Shown in pieces: positions 1 through 8,087 of a DNA stretch of 13,817 nucleotides. The stretch is from assembly GCA_017474705.1 (NCBI GenBank), contig JAFVHC010000239.1:1-13817 (forward strand), in the 5' to 3' direction. How positions within the stretch are numbered: position 1 is the first letter of the stretch; each line of letters begins with the position of its first letter. The position numbers were made by a program, and so were the translations under genes. The notes under the pieces were generated by a model that was not told where the DNA came from, ran no database searches, and was given only the letters and a program-made list of their open reading frames with translations. The stretch comes from Bacillota bacterium. GTDB lineage: Bacteria > Bacillota > Clostridia > Lachnospirales > Bianqueaceae.

Positions 1-1
1 T

Positions 2-1279
2 ACCAGACGCTTTTATCTGCGTACTAAACTGGACGCGAAAAAAATGCTGCTGCGCATGCCTGGCGGCGTCGGTATGTTCCGGCGGCTGAGACGGCTCAAA
101 AGACGCATCAAGTATTTCCTGCTGAACGGCGTCCTTTTTGAAGAGATGGGGTTTGCCTATCTTGGACCCGTCGATGGGCATAATCTCAAGGATCTGAAAC
201 AGATCCTTAAGCAGGCGAAGCGACTGGATGAGCCCGTCATCGTGCACGTACGTACGACAAAGGGCAAAGGATATGCGCCGGCGGAACAGGATCCGTCCCG
301 GTTCCATGGGATCGGACCCTTCGATCTTGTGACGGGCAATGAACAGAAACCTTCCTGCAGGACGTGGTCGGATGTTTTCGGCAAGACGATGATGGAACTG
401 GCAGAGCAGGAACCCGGTCTCTGCGCCATCTCCGCCGCCATGATCGATGGGACCGGCCTTTCGGATTTTGCACATTATTATCCGGAGCGTACTTTTGACG
501 TTGGTATTGCGGAAGAGCATGCGGTCACATTCGCGGCAGGATTGGCCAAGGGCGGGATGAAGCCGGTGTGTTCCATCTATTCCACATTTCTGCAGCGCGC
601 CTACGATCAGATCCTGCATGACGTGTGTATGAACGATCTGCCTGTCGTACTGGCGGTCGATCGTGCAGGTATCGTCGGTGAAGATGGAGAGTCCCACCAG
701 GGGATCTATGATCTTGCTTACCTGGCACACATCCCCGGTCTTACTGTTATGGCACCTTCCAATGATGTGGAGCTGCGAAAGATGCTGCGTTTTTCGCTTT
801 CTTACGGACATCCGTGTGCGATCCGTTATCCACGCGGGGCGGCAGAGGTGTGTACTACTGATGAAGTTCTGGAGATCGAACCCGGCAAGGGTGTGATCGT
901 GCGCCGTGGCACAGACGCTGCGGTCCTGGCTTTGGGCCCTGCCGTAGCGGCCGCCAAAGAAGCTGCCATGATCCTGGAAGCACAGGATCACGTCTCTCTT
1001 ACTGTAGTCGATATGCGCTTCGCTGCACCGTTGGATGAAGCCTTGATCGAAGAGATCTGTCATTCACATAAGGTCGTTCTGACTGTGGAGGATCATGTGG
1101 ACGACGGCGGTTTCGGTGAAAAGGTCGTGAATGCTGCACCGATGGATGTCCGTGATAAGATCCAGGTGGCAGCGATCCCGAATGGATTCGTACGTCAGGG
1201 CACGCGATGTGCGCTGCTGCATACATATGGACTAGATGCGGAAGGGATCCGGAAACGAGTCCTGGAAGCTTTAGGATAA
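2..1279 (+). CDS. dxs: 1-deoxy-D-xylulose-5-phosphate synthase, 3' part (5' end outside window)
   Basis: Thiamine-diphosphate enzyme that condenses pyruvate with glyceraldehyde 3-phosphate to DXP, the first step of the MEP isoprenoid pathway; cytoplasmic dimer. The frame is open from base 2, reading TRRFYLRTKLDAKK before the first ATG at 44. That ATG is therefore internal and the gene is cut by the window edge. About 425 residues are visible of the usual 620-640. Recognisable Dxs blocks are FEEMGFAYLGPVDGH near the start, KGKGYAPAE, and ERTFDVGIAEEHAVTFAAG, where the Glu at 512-514 matches the catalytic Glu of E. coli Dxs. DRAGIVGEDGESHQG, IRYPRG and the C-terminal transketolase-like domain ending at TAA 1277-1279 follow. 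tlyA starts 9 nt later. Identification is by family motifs and is secure; nothing looks broken in the visible part. Confidence 0.97.
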   Translation, partial: TRRFYLRTKLDAKKMLLRMPGGVGMFRRLRRLKRRIKYFLLNGVLFEEMGFAYLGPVDGHNLKDLKQILKQAKRLDEPVIVHVRTTKGKGYAPAEQDPSRFHGIGPFDLVTGNEQKPSCRTWSDVFGKTMMELAEQEPGLCAISAAMIDGTGLSDFAHYYPERTFDVGIAEEHAVTFAAGLAKGGMKPVCSIYSTFLQRAYDQILHDVCMNDLPVVLAVDRAGIVGEDGESHQGIYDLAYLAHIPGLTVMAPSNDVELRKMLRFSLSYGHPCAIRYPRGAAEVCTTDEVLEIEPGKGVIVRRGTDAAVLALGPAVAAAKEAAMILEAQDHVSLTVVDMRFAAPLDEALIEEICHSHKVVLTVEDHVDDGGFGEKVVNAAPMDVRDKIQVAAIPNGFVRQGTRCALLHTYGLDAEGIRKRVLEALG

Positions 1280-1288
1280 GGATACGAT

Positions 1289-2092
1289 ATGGCAAAAGAA
1301 AGACTGGATATACGGATGGTGCAGGAAGGGCTAGCGCCTTCCCGTGAAAAGGCGAAAGCCCTGATCATGGAAGGTACGGTCTACGTGGACGGGCTCAGAG
1401 AGGACAAAGCAGGTACCATGATCCGGGAAGATGCTGCGATCGAAGTGCGAGGTCCGCAGTTGAAATATGTCAGCCGCGGCGGACTCAAACTGGAGAAGGC
1501 AATGGCAGCGTTTTCCTTGGATCTTAAAGACAAAGTATGCATCGATGCCGGTGCATCGACGGGCGGATTCACAGATTGCATGCTCCAGAACGGGGCCAGG
1601 CATGTCTATGCGGTCGACGTAGGCTACGGCCAGCTTGCCTGGAAACTGCGCCAGGATGAGAGGGTCACGGTGCTGGAGAAAACGAATGTCCGATATCTGG
1701 ACGAAACACATATTCCGGAACCATGCGATTTCGCGTCTTTTGATCTATCCTTCATTTCTCTGACCAAGACCATACCGGCCGTCGCGGCAAGGCTTAAGGA
1801 TGATGGTACTATGGTCGCACTGATCAAACCGCAGTTTGAAGCGGGTCGTGAACAGGTAGGGAAGAAGGGGGTCGTGCGGGATCCTAAAGTGCATGAACAG
1901 GTCGTGCGTATGATCTGCGACTGGTGCACCGCTCAGGGGCTCATGATCAAAGGGCTGACGTTTTCACCTGTGCGCGGTCCCGAAGGCAATATCGAATATC
2001 TGATCTATCTTTCAAAAGATCAAAACGAGATACCGATCTCCATAGAGGAACGGATCTCCGAAGTAGTAAAGGAATCTCATGAAGAACTTTAA
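1289..2092 (+). CDS. tlyA: TlyA-family rRNA (cytidine-2'-O)-methyltransferase
   Basis: 267 residues, the usual length for TlyA/YqxC proteins, which 2'-O-methylate cytidines in 16S and/or 23S rRNA (the older name is haemolysin A). An N-terminal S4 RNA-binding domain (about residues 5-62, RLDIRMVQEGLAPSREKAKA and VYVDG) is followed by an FtsJ/RrmJ-like Rossmann methyltransferase. Visible features are SRGGLKLEKA with K69, the SAM loop DAGASTGGFTD (86-96), FDLSFIS with D152, and ALIKPQFEAG with K180. These fit the K-D-K-type catalytic set of the family. Start ATG 1289 sits 5 nt after AAGGAT (1278-1283), which overlaps the dxs stop. The 3' end overlaps nadK by 14 nt. The dxs–tlyA–nadK order is typical of Firmicutes. 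Whether it methylates one or both subunits cannot be read from sequence. Confidence 0.95.
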   Translation: MAKERLDIRMVQEGLAPSREKAKALIMEGTVYVDGLREDKAGTMIREDAAIEVRGPQLKYVSRGGLKLEKAMAAFSLDLKDKVCIDAGASTGGFTDCMLQNGARHVYAVDVGYGQLAWKLRQDERVTVLEKTNVRYLDETHIPEPCDFASFDLSFISLTKTIPAVAARLKDDGTMVALIKPQFEAGREQVGKKGVVRDPKVHEQVVRMICDWCTAQGLMIKGLTFSPVRGPEGNIEYLIYLSKDQNEIPISIEERISEVVKESHEEL

Positions 2093-2945
2093 TTGTCTGC
2101 TGATGCCGAATGAAAAGAAGGATCAGAATCTTAAGCTGACCAGACGTCTGTGCAGATATCTTTCTTCTGCCGGAGCAGCTGCCTACGTTCCGGAAGAGAT
2201 CTTTCCGGAAATGTCCCGGGAACCGGTCAGTTTGTATCAGCCGGAGGAACATCCGGAGATCGATCTGATCGTGCCCCTTGGCGGAGACGGAACGATCATC
2301 CGTGCTATTTTCCGCTTCGGGGAGCTGGCTGAAGTTCCGATCCTGGGGATCAATCTCGGTGATGTCGGATTTCTTGCGGAAGTCGAGCCTGACCAGGCTG
2401 AAAAAGCCTTGTCCATGGTACTTGAAGGGCATTATGCTACGGAAGAACGTATCCTGCTCGAAGGATGGACCGAAAGCGAGGATCCCGAACCCTATCATTT
2501 TACGGCGATGAATGACGTGTGGATCAACCGGCATATGATGGCGTCCATGATCGAAATGGGCGTATACATCAACGGACATCTGATCGATACCTTCATGGGT
2601 GACGGCATGATCATCTGTACGCCGACAGGTTCCACCGCATATAATCTTTCCGCAGGAGGACCGATCGTAGCGCCGTCCGCCCGCAATCTGGTGATCACAC
2701 CGCTTTGTGTACATTCTCTCAACGTGCGGTCGATCGTCACTTCCGAGAATGACGTGATCATGATCTGCATCGGTGAAGGGAAGAACGATGGACAGTATCC
2801 GTCCCTGATCAGCATCGACGGAAAAAAGAACCTCTGGCTCAAGTCGGGGGACAGGATCGTGCTGCGGCGATCTTCGCGCACCGTATCTATCATTAAAGTT
2901 ACAGAACATACTTTCTACCAGACGTTGAAAAAGAAACTTTTTTAG
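2079..2945 (+). CDS. nadK: NAD kinase
   Basis: ATP-dependent phosphorylation of NAD to NADP; cytoplasmic. 288 residues, a normal bacterial length. Family signatures are all present: PLGGDGTIIRA (GGDGT at 68-72, D70 the expected catalytic Asp), INLGDVGFLAE (91-101), the NE/D motif as AMNDVWIN (N145-D146, the Asp variant), and the GDG...TPTGSTAYNLSAGGP block at about 174-195. Start ATG 2079 lies inside the end of tlyA and is preceded by AAAGGA (2068-2073) with 5 nt spacing, so translational coupling with tlyA is likely. The stop TAG (2943-2945) is embedded in the argR Shine-Dalgarno. An antisense frame is open over the whole gene, but it has no recognisable protein and is treated as a shadow. 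Confidence 0.96.
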   Translation: MKNFNCLLMPNEKKDQNLKLTRRLCRYLSSAGAAAYVPEEIFPEMSREPVSLYQPEEHPEIDLIVPLGGDGTIIRAIFRFGELAEVPILGINLGDVGFLAEVEPDQAEKALSMVLEGHYATEERILLEGWTESEDPEPYHFTAMNDVWINRHMMASMIEMGVYINGHLIDTFMGDGMIICTPTGSTAYNLSAGGPIVAPSARNLVITPLCVHSLNVRSIVTSENDVIMICIGEGKNDGQYPSLISIDGKKNLWLKSGDRIVLRRSSRTVSIIKVTEHTFYQTLKKKLF

Positions 2946-2949
2946 GAGG
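2944..2949 (+). promoter_or_regulatory. Ribosome binding site of argR, overlapping the nadK stop codon
   Basis: AGGAGG at 2944-2949, spaced 6 nt from ATG 2956. Its first two bases are the last two of the nadK stop TAG. A ribosome terminating nadK therefore sits on the argR initiation site, which favours coupling. This fixes the argR start. Confidence 0.85.
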
Positions 2950-2955
2950 CGTAAC

Positions 2956-3420
2956 ATGAAGAGAGACCGTCAGGCGGCTATCCTCCAGTTGATCGCGCAC
3001 AACAGCATCACTACGCAGGAAGAACTGGCTGCGAAACTGAACCAGGCCGGATTCGTCGTGACACAGGCGACCGTATCCAGAGACATCCGGGATCTTCGGC
3101 TGATCAAGGTCGTCGGACCGACCGGACAGCCCCATTATGCAGTCAAGTCCTATGGCAAGGCGGAAGATGAGGACAATGCAGCTGCGAAGTATCTGGCAGT
3201 GCTTACAGAGGCGTATGTTTCATCGGCGTGCGCCGGCAACATACTGGTGGTCAAGACGGCGACAGGTATGGCCATGGCTGTTGCTGCGTCCATCGATACA
3301 CTGGGCTGGAACGACGTCATAGGATCCATCGCCGGAGATGATACGATCTTCCTGGCGGCGGCTGCGCCGGAGGACTGTGCGGCGATCAAAGAACGTCTGG
3401 ATCAGATCGTCAAAAGATAA
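2956..3420 (+). CDS. argR: Arginine repressor (ArgR/AhrC family)
   Basis: Hexameric, arginine-responsive transcription factor that represses arginine synthesis and often activates arginine catabolism. 154 residues, the usual length. The N-terminal winged helix (about 1-65) contains KRDRQAAILQLI, TTQEELAAKL and the recognition segment TQATVSRDIRDLRLIKV (36-52). The C-terminal oligomerisation and arginine-binding domain (about 80-154) contains NILVVKTATGMAMAVAASID and GSIAGDDTIFLAAA (123-136, the G-[ST]-I-A-G-D-D-T arginine-site signature). It sits 10 nt after nadK and 15 nt before recN, the conserved nadK–argR–recN neighbourhood of Firmicutes. This position is not evidence that it regulates recN; its targets are normally arg genes elsewhere. 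I see no clear ARG-box in this window, though short intergenic space makes that expected. Confidence 0.96.
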   Translation: MKRDRQAAILQLIAHNSITTQEELAAKLNQAGFVVTQATVSRDIRDLRLIKVVGPTGQPHYAVKSYGKAEDEDNAAAKYLAVLTEAYVSSACAGNILVVKTATGMAMAVAASIDTLGWNDVIGSIAGDDTIFLAAAAPEDCAAIKERLDQIVKR

Positions 3421-3435
3421 AGGAGATTTCAGGAC

Positions 3436-5151
3436 ATGCTTTTTTCTCTGCGTATGCAGAACATCGCCCTCATCGACGACGTCCGTCTCGATCTTGAGAA
3501 TGGTCTCAATATCCTGACGGGAGAGACCGGTGCGGGAAAAAGTATTTTGATGGATGGGATCAACCTGGCACTGGGAAGCCGGGCGCAAAAAGAACTGCTG
3601 CGCCCGGACGGCAGTTCGCGGGTCGATCTTCTTTTCGTTGAAGAGGATGCGAAGATCCTGTCCCGGCTGACTGAGCTCGGGATCAGCGCGGATCAGGGCG
3701 AGATCCTGATGACCCGTCAATTCAGTGTTTCTCCGTCGCAGCAGGTGCGCAGCCTGTGCAGGATCAACGGCCAGATCGTTACAGCCGGGCAGATGAAAGA
3801 TGCTGCAAGGCTCTTGATCGATATCCATGGTCAACATGAGCATCAGTCTTTGCTGGACACCGCTAGACACCGTGAGATCCTGGATCGTTTCGATGACAGG
3901 ATCCAGGAAGCGAAAGATATGTACCATCAACTGTTCGAGACGTATACCGCGCTCAGCAAGGCGCTGGAAGGATACGAAAAGGATGAGCAGGACAAGGAGC
4001 GCTTGCTGTCACTCATGCAGTACGAGCGGGATGAGATCGAGCAGGCCGACGTGCGGGATGGAGAAGAGGAGGAATTGAAGGTCCGCCGCAGAAAACTGTA
4101 TAACAGCGAGCGCATGCGGGATGCTGTGACTGAGGCGGTCACCCTGCTCAAAGAGAATATGAGCGGACCTACGATCTCCGATATGCTCGGACAGGCGATA
4201 GCTTCATTGAACGGGATCGCTTCTTTGGATGAAGCACTTCCGCCTGTTTTGGAATCCTTGCGGGACACATCCGCTGTATTGGACGATCTGGGATATCAGC
4301 TGTCTGCATATCTGGAACAGCTGGATATGGATCCGCAGGAATTGAATGAGATCGAAAGCCGGCTGGACGTGATCCGCAGGGTCACATCCAAATATGGCGC
4401 TACCTCGGATAAGATCCGTGCTTACTATGAGGATCTGCTCGTACGGATCGATAAACTGGAGCATATCCAGCAGACGAAAGAGCAGCTGAGAGCCCGGAAA
4501 GCTGCTGCTGAAGGAAAACTGCGAAAGGCGGCGGATCAACTGCATGCTCTTCGGTATGAAGCCGCGGTGGAAGTCGGCAATGAAGTTACGGAGATCCTGA
4601 AAACGCTGCAGTTCAAGGATCCTTCATTTGTGATCGAAGTACGTCCGACCGATACGTATCGATCTTACGGTACGGATGATGTCGAATTCCGTATCCGCAC
4701 AAATGTGGGGGATGCGGTCAAACCGCTCCATATGATCGCCTCCGGCGGTGAGATGTCCCGCATCATGCTGGCCATCAAGACCGTGCTTGCCCGCAGGGAT
4801 GAGATCCCCACCTTGATCTTCGATGAGATCGACACAGGCATCAGCGGACGTACGGCACAGAGCGTGGCTGAACGCATGTGCCAGATCGCACAGTATCATC
4901 AGGTGCTTTGTGTGACCCATCTGCCGCAGATCGCAGCCATGGCCGACGTCCATTTCGCCATCGAGAAGACGGTGGCCGAAGGCCATACCCATACGGAAGT
5001 CCGGTCGCTGGATCGGGATGGGATGATCGAAGAATTGGCCCGGCTGACGAGTGGCGTTGCTGTGACCGATGCAGTACTTTCCAATGCGCGTGAATTAAAA
5101 GAACAGGCGGAACTGCGCAAGCAGCAGATCGCCGGGGAGAAGACCTTATGA
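3436..5151 (+). CDS. recN: DNA repair protein RecN
   Basis: SMC-like ATPase recruited early to DNA double-strand breaks in the recombination repair pathway; cytoplasmic, nucleoid-associated. 571 residues, typical. The N-terminal ATPase half opens with MLFSLRMQNIALIDDVRL and Walker A GETGAGKS (29-36). The centre (about 150-380) is Glu/Lys/Arg/Leu-rich coiled coil split by a hinge. The C-terminal half has the ABC signature ASGGEMSR (435-442), Walker B LIFDEIDTG (460-468) and the His-loop VTHLPQIAAMAD. AGGAG at 3421-3425 lies 10 nt before ATG 3436. The stop overlaps the next ATG (ATGA, 5148-5151). No clear LexA-type box precedes it, so damage control, if any, would act from a promoter upstream. 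Confidence 0.97.
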   Translation: MLFSLRMQNIALIDDVRLDLENGLNILTGETGAGKSILMDGINLALGSRAQKELLRPDGSSRVDLLFVEEDAKILSRLTELGISADQGEILMTRQFSVSPSQQVRSLCRINGQIVTAGQMKDAARLLIDIHGQHEHQSLLDTARHREILDRFDDRIQEAKDMYHQLFETYTALSKALEGYEKDEQDKERLLSLMQYERDEIEQADVRDGEEEELKVRRRKLYNSERMRDAVTEAVTLLKENMSGPTISDMLGQAIASLNGIASLDEALPPVLESLRDTSAVLDDLGYQLSAYLEQLDMDPQELNEIESRLDVIRRVTSKYGATSDKIRAYYEDLLVRIDKLEHIQQTKEQLRARKAAAEGKLRKAADQLHALRYEAAVEVGNEVTEILKTLQFKDPSFVIEVRPTDTYRSYGTDDVEFRIRTNVGDAVKPLHMIASGGEMSRIMLAIKTVLARRDEIPTLIFDEIDTGISGRTAQSVAERMCQIAQYHQVLCVTHLPQIAAMADVHFAIEKTVAEGHTHTEVRSLDRDGMIEELARLTSGVAVTDAVLSNARELKEQAELRKQQIAGEKTL

Positions 5152-6389
5152 AACGGATCGCTGTGATCGGCGGCGGTGCGTCCGGACTTGTGGCGGCGAT
5201 CGCCGCGGCGGAGGGCGGATGCAGTGTTACTGTTTTCGAAAAGGCCGATCGTGTGGGCCGCAAGATCCCAGCGACAGGCAACGGCCGCTGCAATCTGTCG
5301 AATCTGTCCCTGAAGTGTGATCCTATCATGGATGAAGCATACCATGGTTCGGCCAGAGGCCTGTTCCTGCCTGTGTTTTCCGGCTTCGATCTTGACAGAA
5401 CGCTGGACTTCTTTCAGTCGATCGGGATCCCCGTACGTGCCGAGGGAGACAGGTTATATCCATACAACTTACAGGCAGCTTCCGTGATCGATGCGCTCAG
5501 AGATCGCGTAGAGCGGGATCCGAGGATCGAGGTCCGGCTGGATCAGGAAGTGCTCGCCATGAAAAGGAGCGGGTCCCGTTGGCAAATACAGACCTCCGCG
5601 GAAAAGAGTTCCTTTGATGCGGTCATCCTGGCCGCCGGTGGGAAAGCAGCTCCGCAGTTAGGTACGGATGGTTCCGGTCCGGCGCTTGCGAAAAAGATGG
5701 GCCTTCATGTCACTTCTTTGTCACCTGCGTTGGTTAAATTACAATTGGATTCTCCCTATTGCAAAAGGCTCAGCGGGCTGCGCATGGATGCGGCAGTCAG
5801 AGTGCTGGATGGAGAAAAATGCATCCGCGCGTGCACGGATGAGATCATCTTTACGGATGACGGGATCTCAGGATCCGCCATCTTTATGATCTCCCAGGCG
5901 GCGACCACATTCCTTGCTCAGAACAAACAGCCGCTGCTGGAATTGGATCTGTTCCCTGAAATGGAGACGGAGGAACTGTATGCGCTGATCCGCGGTATAT
6001 TGGATCACGTCTCCTGGAAGCCGATCCTCGATGCCTTGAACGGGACCCTGCACAAGAAGCTGATCCCGGTCCTGCTGAAGGAAACGGACATCGGCAAAGA
6101 TCAAAGCGCCTCTTCTATAAAGGATGGGGAGATCCGCACGATGGTGCAATTCCTGAAACATTGGAAGCTCAAGGTCACCGGTCATGGAGGATTCAAGAAT
6201 GCACAGGTCACAGCCGGCGGGATCGACGGTGCGGAGATCGGAACAGATCTGCAAATGAAACGATTCCCTGGTTTGTATGCTGCCGGTGAAGTGATCGATA
6301 TAGATGGAGACTGCGGCGGATTCAATCTGCAGTGGGCCTGGAGCTCGGGCTATACAGCCGGCAGAAATGCCGCCAAACAGAAAGGTTGA
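5148..6389 (+). CDS. BaiN/HI0933-family NAD(P)/FAD-dependent flavoprotein
   Basis: 413 residues, matching the HI0933/YhiN flavoprotein family (PF03486). The N-terminal Rossmann FAD site is KRIAVIGGGASGLVAAIAA (GGGASG 8-13) with E31 at the end of the second strand. It is followed by the family hallmark GRKIPATGNGRCNLSN (37-52). VILAAGGKAAPQLGTDGSG is central, and the C-terminal FAD-closing block is LYAAGEVIDIDGDCGGFN plus LQWAWSSG (about 376-401). Named relatives include BaiN of Clostridium scindens, linked to bile-acid dehydroxylation, but most members have no established substrate, and nothing here (no bai neighbours) supports a bile-acid role. ATG overlaps the recN stop by 4 nt, and ruvA follows 6 nt after the stop, so it is co-transcribed with repair genes. 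A housekeeping redox role is plausible but unproven. Confidence 0.88.
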   Translation: MKRIAVIGGGASGLVAAIAAAEGGCSVTVFEKADRVGRKIPATGNGRCNLSNLSLKCDPIMDEAYHGSARGLFLPVFSGFDLDRTLDFFQSIGIPVRAEGDRLYPYNLQAASVIDALRDRVERDPRIEVRLDQEVLAMKRSGSRWQIQTSAEKSSFDAVILAAGGKAAPQLGTDGSGPALAKKMGLHVTSLSPALVKLQLDSPYCKRLSGLRMDAAVRVLDGEKCIRACTDEIIFTDDGISGSAIFMISQAATTFLAQNKQPLLELDLFPEMETEELYALIRGILDHVSWKPILDALNGTLHKKLIPVLLKETDIGKDQSASSIKDGEIRTMVQFLKHWKLKVTGHGGFKNAQVTAGGIDGAEIGTDLQMKRFPGLYAAGEVIDIDGDCGGFNLQWAWSSGYTAGRNAAKQKG

Positions 6390-6395
6390 ACGTAC

Positions 6396-7019
6396 ATGAT
6401 CGCATATGTACAAGGAGAATTGAAACGGATCGAAGAAAACAGTGTCATCGTGGAGAACGGTGGCATTGGATATCGGGTCTTCGCCCCGATCCGTGAAGAT
6501 ATGCTGCGCGTCGGCGTCGGTCGGGAAGTCACCCTCCACACGTACTTTTCCGTCCGGGAGGATGCTATGCAGCTGTTTGGGTTCCTGACCATGGATGAAC
6601 TGGATCTGTTCAAGATGCTGATCAATGTAAAGGGTGTCGGTCCTAAATTCGCACTGGCCATCCTGACCTCTCTTAGTATGACGGATATTTTGTTCGCCAT
6701 TGCACAGGGAGATCATAAAGCATTGACAAAAGCGCCGGGTGTCGGCAATAAGACGGCCCAGCAGATCATCCTGGATCTGAAGGGCAAGATCACCGCGCCT
6801 TCCGCAGATGATTCTACGATCCTGTCAGGCAGTCCTTCCATTACGAGCGTGGCAGAAAACAGTGCGGTCGCGGATGCGATCGCAGCTTTGGAGGCATTGG
6901 GTTATGCACATACGGCAGCGACCGAAGCCGTACGTTCGATCCCCGGATGGGAGACCTTGGCCGAAGTCGGCGAAGTCAGCCAGCTGATACGTGAAAGCCT
7001 GAAGCGGCTTGCGAGGTGA
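6396..7019 (+). CDS. ruvA: Holliday junction branch-migration protein RuvA
   Basis: Tetrameric subunit that binds four-way junctions and loads RuvB. 207 residues, normal. The N-terminal OB-fold domain I (about 1-64) begins MIAYVQGELKRIEENSVIVE and includes GGIGYRVF and HTYFSVREDAMQLFGF. Domain II carries two helix-hairpin-helix motifs, VKGVGPKFALAIL (78-90) and APGVGNKTAQQIILDLK (113-129). A flexible linker (about 130-155) leads to the RuvB-contacting domain III (about 156-207, VADAIAALEALGYAHTAAT). The start at 6396 has only a modest AAAGG (about 10 nt upstream) but gives the conserved N-terminus exactly. ruvB follows 12 nt later. No ruvC is present in this window. Confidence 0.97.
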   Translation: MIAYVQGELKRIEENSVIVENGGIGYRVFAPIREDMLRVGVGREVTLHTYFSVREDAMQLFGFLTMDELDLFKMLINVKGVGPKFALAILTSLSMTDILFAIAQGDHKALTKAPGVGNKTAQQIILDLKGKITAPSADDSTILSGSPSITSVAENSAVADAIAALEALGYAHTAATEAVRSIPGWETLAEVGEVSQLIRESLKRLAR

Positions 7020-7031
7020 TAAGGAGACGAT

Positions 7032-8087
7032 ATGGACGATTTAAGAGACAGACTGGAAAGCATGGACGATCTGGGACGCTGGGTCGATACCAAAGTCCGT
7101 AAGGAAGAGCAGGAGAATGAGGCAAGCCTGCGGCCGGTCCATTTCGAGGATTATATCGGCCAGGATGCGGTCAAGGAGAATCTGAAGATCTTCATCGCGG
7201 CAGCAAAAAAGCGCGGAGAACCATTGGACCATGCACTGTTCTATGGACCTCCCGGACTGGGCAAGACCACGATCGCCGGCATCATCGCCCACGAAATGAA
7301 CGTCAATATCAAGATCACGACCGGCCCTGCGATCGAGAAGCCTGGCGATATGGCCGCGATCCTCAATAACCTGAGTCCGGGCGACATCCTCTTTATCGAT
7401 GAGATCCATCGCCTGAACCGTCAGGTCGAGGAGATCCTGTATCCGGCGATGGAGGACTTTGCCATCGATATCATGATCGGCAAGGGCCCCGCCGCCAGAT
7501 CCATCCGGCTGGATCTGCCCAGATTCACTTTGATCGGTGCAACGACTCGTGCCGGTGCACTTTCCGCGCCTTTGCGGGATCGTTTCGGCATGAACCATCA
7601 TATGGAATACTATAAGCCAGAAGAACTGGCACAGATCGTTAAGAATTCCGCTGCTAAGCTGAAGATCGACATAGACGAAGAAGGCGCTTTGGAGATCGCG
7701 CGCAGATCCCGTGGGACACCGCGTCTTGCGAATCGTTTCCTCAAGCGTGTCAGAGACTTCGCGGAGGTACGTTTCGATGGGCGGATCGATCTGGAAACGG
7801 CCCGCTATGCGCTGAACCAACTGAACGTCGATCCAAATGGTCTGGATACCATGGACCAAAAGATGCTGACGGCCATGATGGATCTGTTCGGTGGCGGCCC
7901 CGTCGGACTGGAAACGCTTGCAGCGTCCATCGGCGAGGATTCCGGTACCATCGAAGATGTTTGTGAACCATACCTGATGCAATGCGGCTTCATCCAGAGG
8001 ACGCCTCGGGGCCGTGTGGTCACGCCCTATTGTCTGACATACTTCCATCGTGACGTTCCGGATGTGAACGGACAATTGAAATTATGA
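7032..8087 (+). CDS. ruvB: Holliday junction DNA helicase RuvB
   Basis: Hexameric AAA+ motor that drives branch migration with RuvA. 351 residues. After a short leader, RPVHFEDYIGQDAVKENL marks the AAA+ start, followed by Walker A GPPGLGKT (72-79), ITTGPAIEKPGD, Walker B LFIDEIHRL (DEIH 123-126), sensor 1 TLIGATTRAG, and the LSAPLRDRFG segment that contains the arginine finger region. The small domain carries RRSRGTPRLANR (sensor 2). The C-terminal winged helix ends QRTPRGRVVTPY. AAGGAG at 7021-7026 lies 5 nt before ATG 7032. The stop overlaps the U32 gene start (ATGA, 8084-8087). A long antisense frame over the gene is a composition shadow. Confidence 0.98.
   Translation: MDDLRDRLESMDDLGRWVDTKVRKEEQENEASLRPVHFEDYIGQDAVKENLKIFIAAAKKRGEPLDHALFYGPPGLGKTTIAGIIAHEMNVNIKITTGPAIEKPGDMAAILNNLSPGDILFIDEIHRLNRQVEEILYPAMEDFAIDIMIGKGPAARSIRLDLPRFTLIGATTRAGALSAPLRDRFGMNHHMEYYKPEELAQIVKNSAAKLKIDIDEEGALEIARRSRGTPRLANRFLKRVRDFAEVRFDGRIDLETARYALNQLNVDPNGLDTMDQKMLTAMMDLFGGGPVGLETLAASIGEDSGTIEDVCEPYLMQCGFIQRTPRGRVVTPYCLTYFHRDVPDVNGQLKL

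Noticed and set aside
44..46. ATG at 44 as the true dxs start
   Set aside because: Upstream in-frame residues (RFYLRTKLDAKK) look like continuing Dxs, and the N-terminal third of the enzyme is missing, so the gene begins outside the window.
1947..2957. Antisense ORF of 336 codons covering nadK
   Set aside because: nadK has all its family motifs. The antisense frame has no recognisable protein and reflects codon composition (frequent ATC/GAT).
7041..8075. Antisense ORF of 344 codons covering ruvB
   Set aside because: Composition shadow of a clear ruvB; no initiation signal or domain seen.
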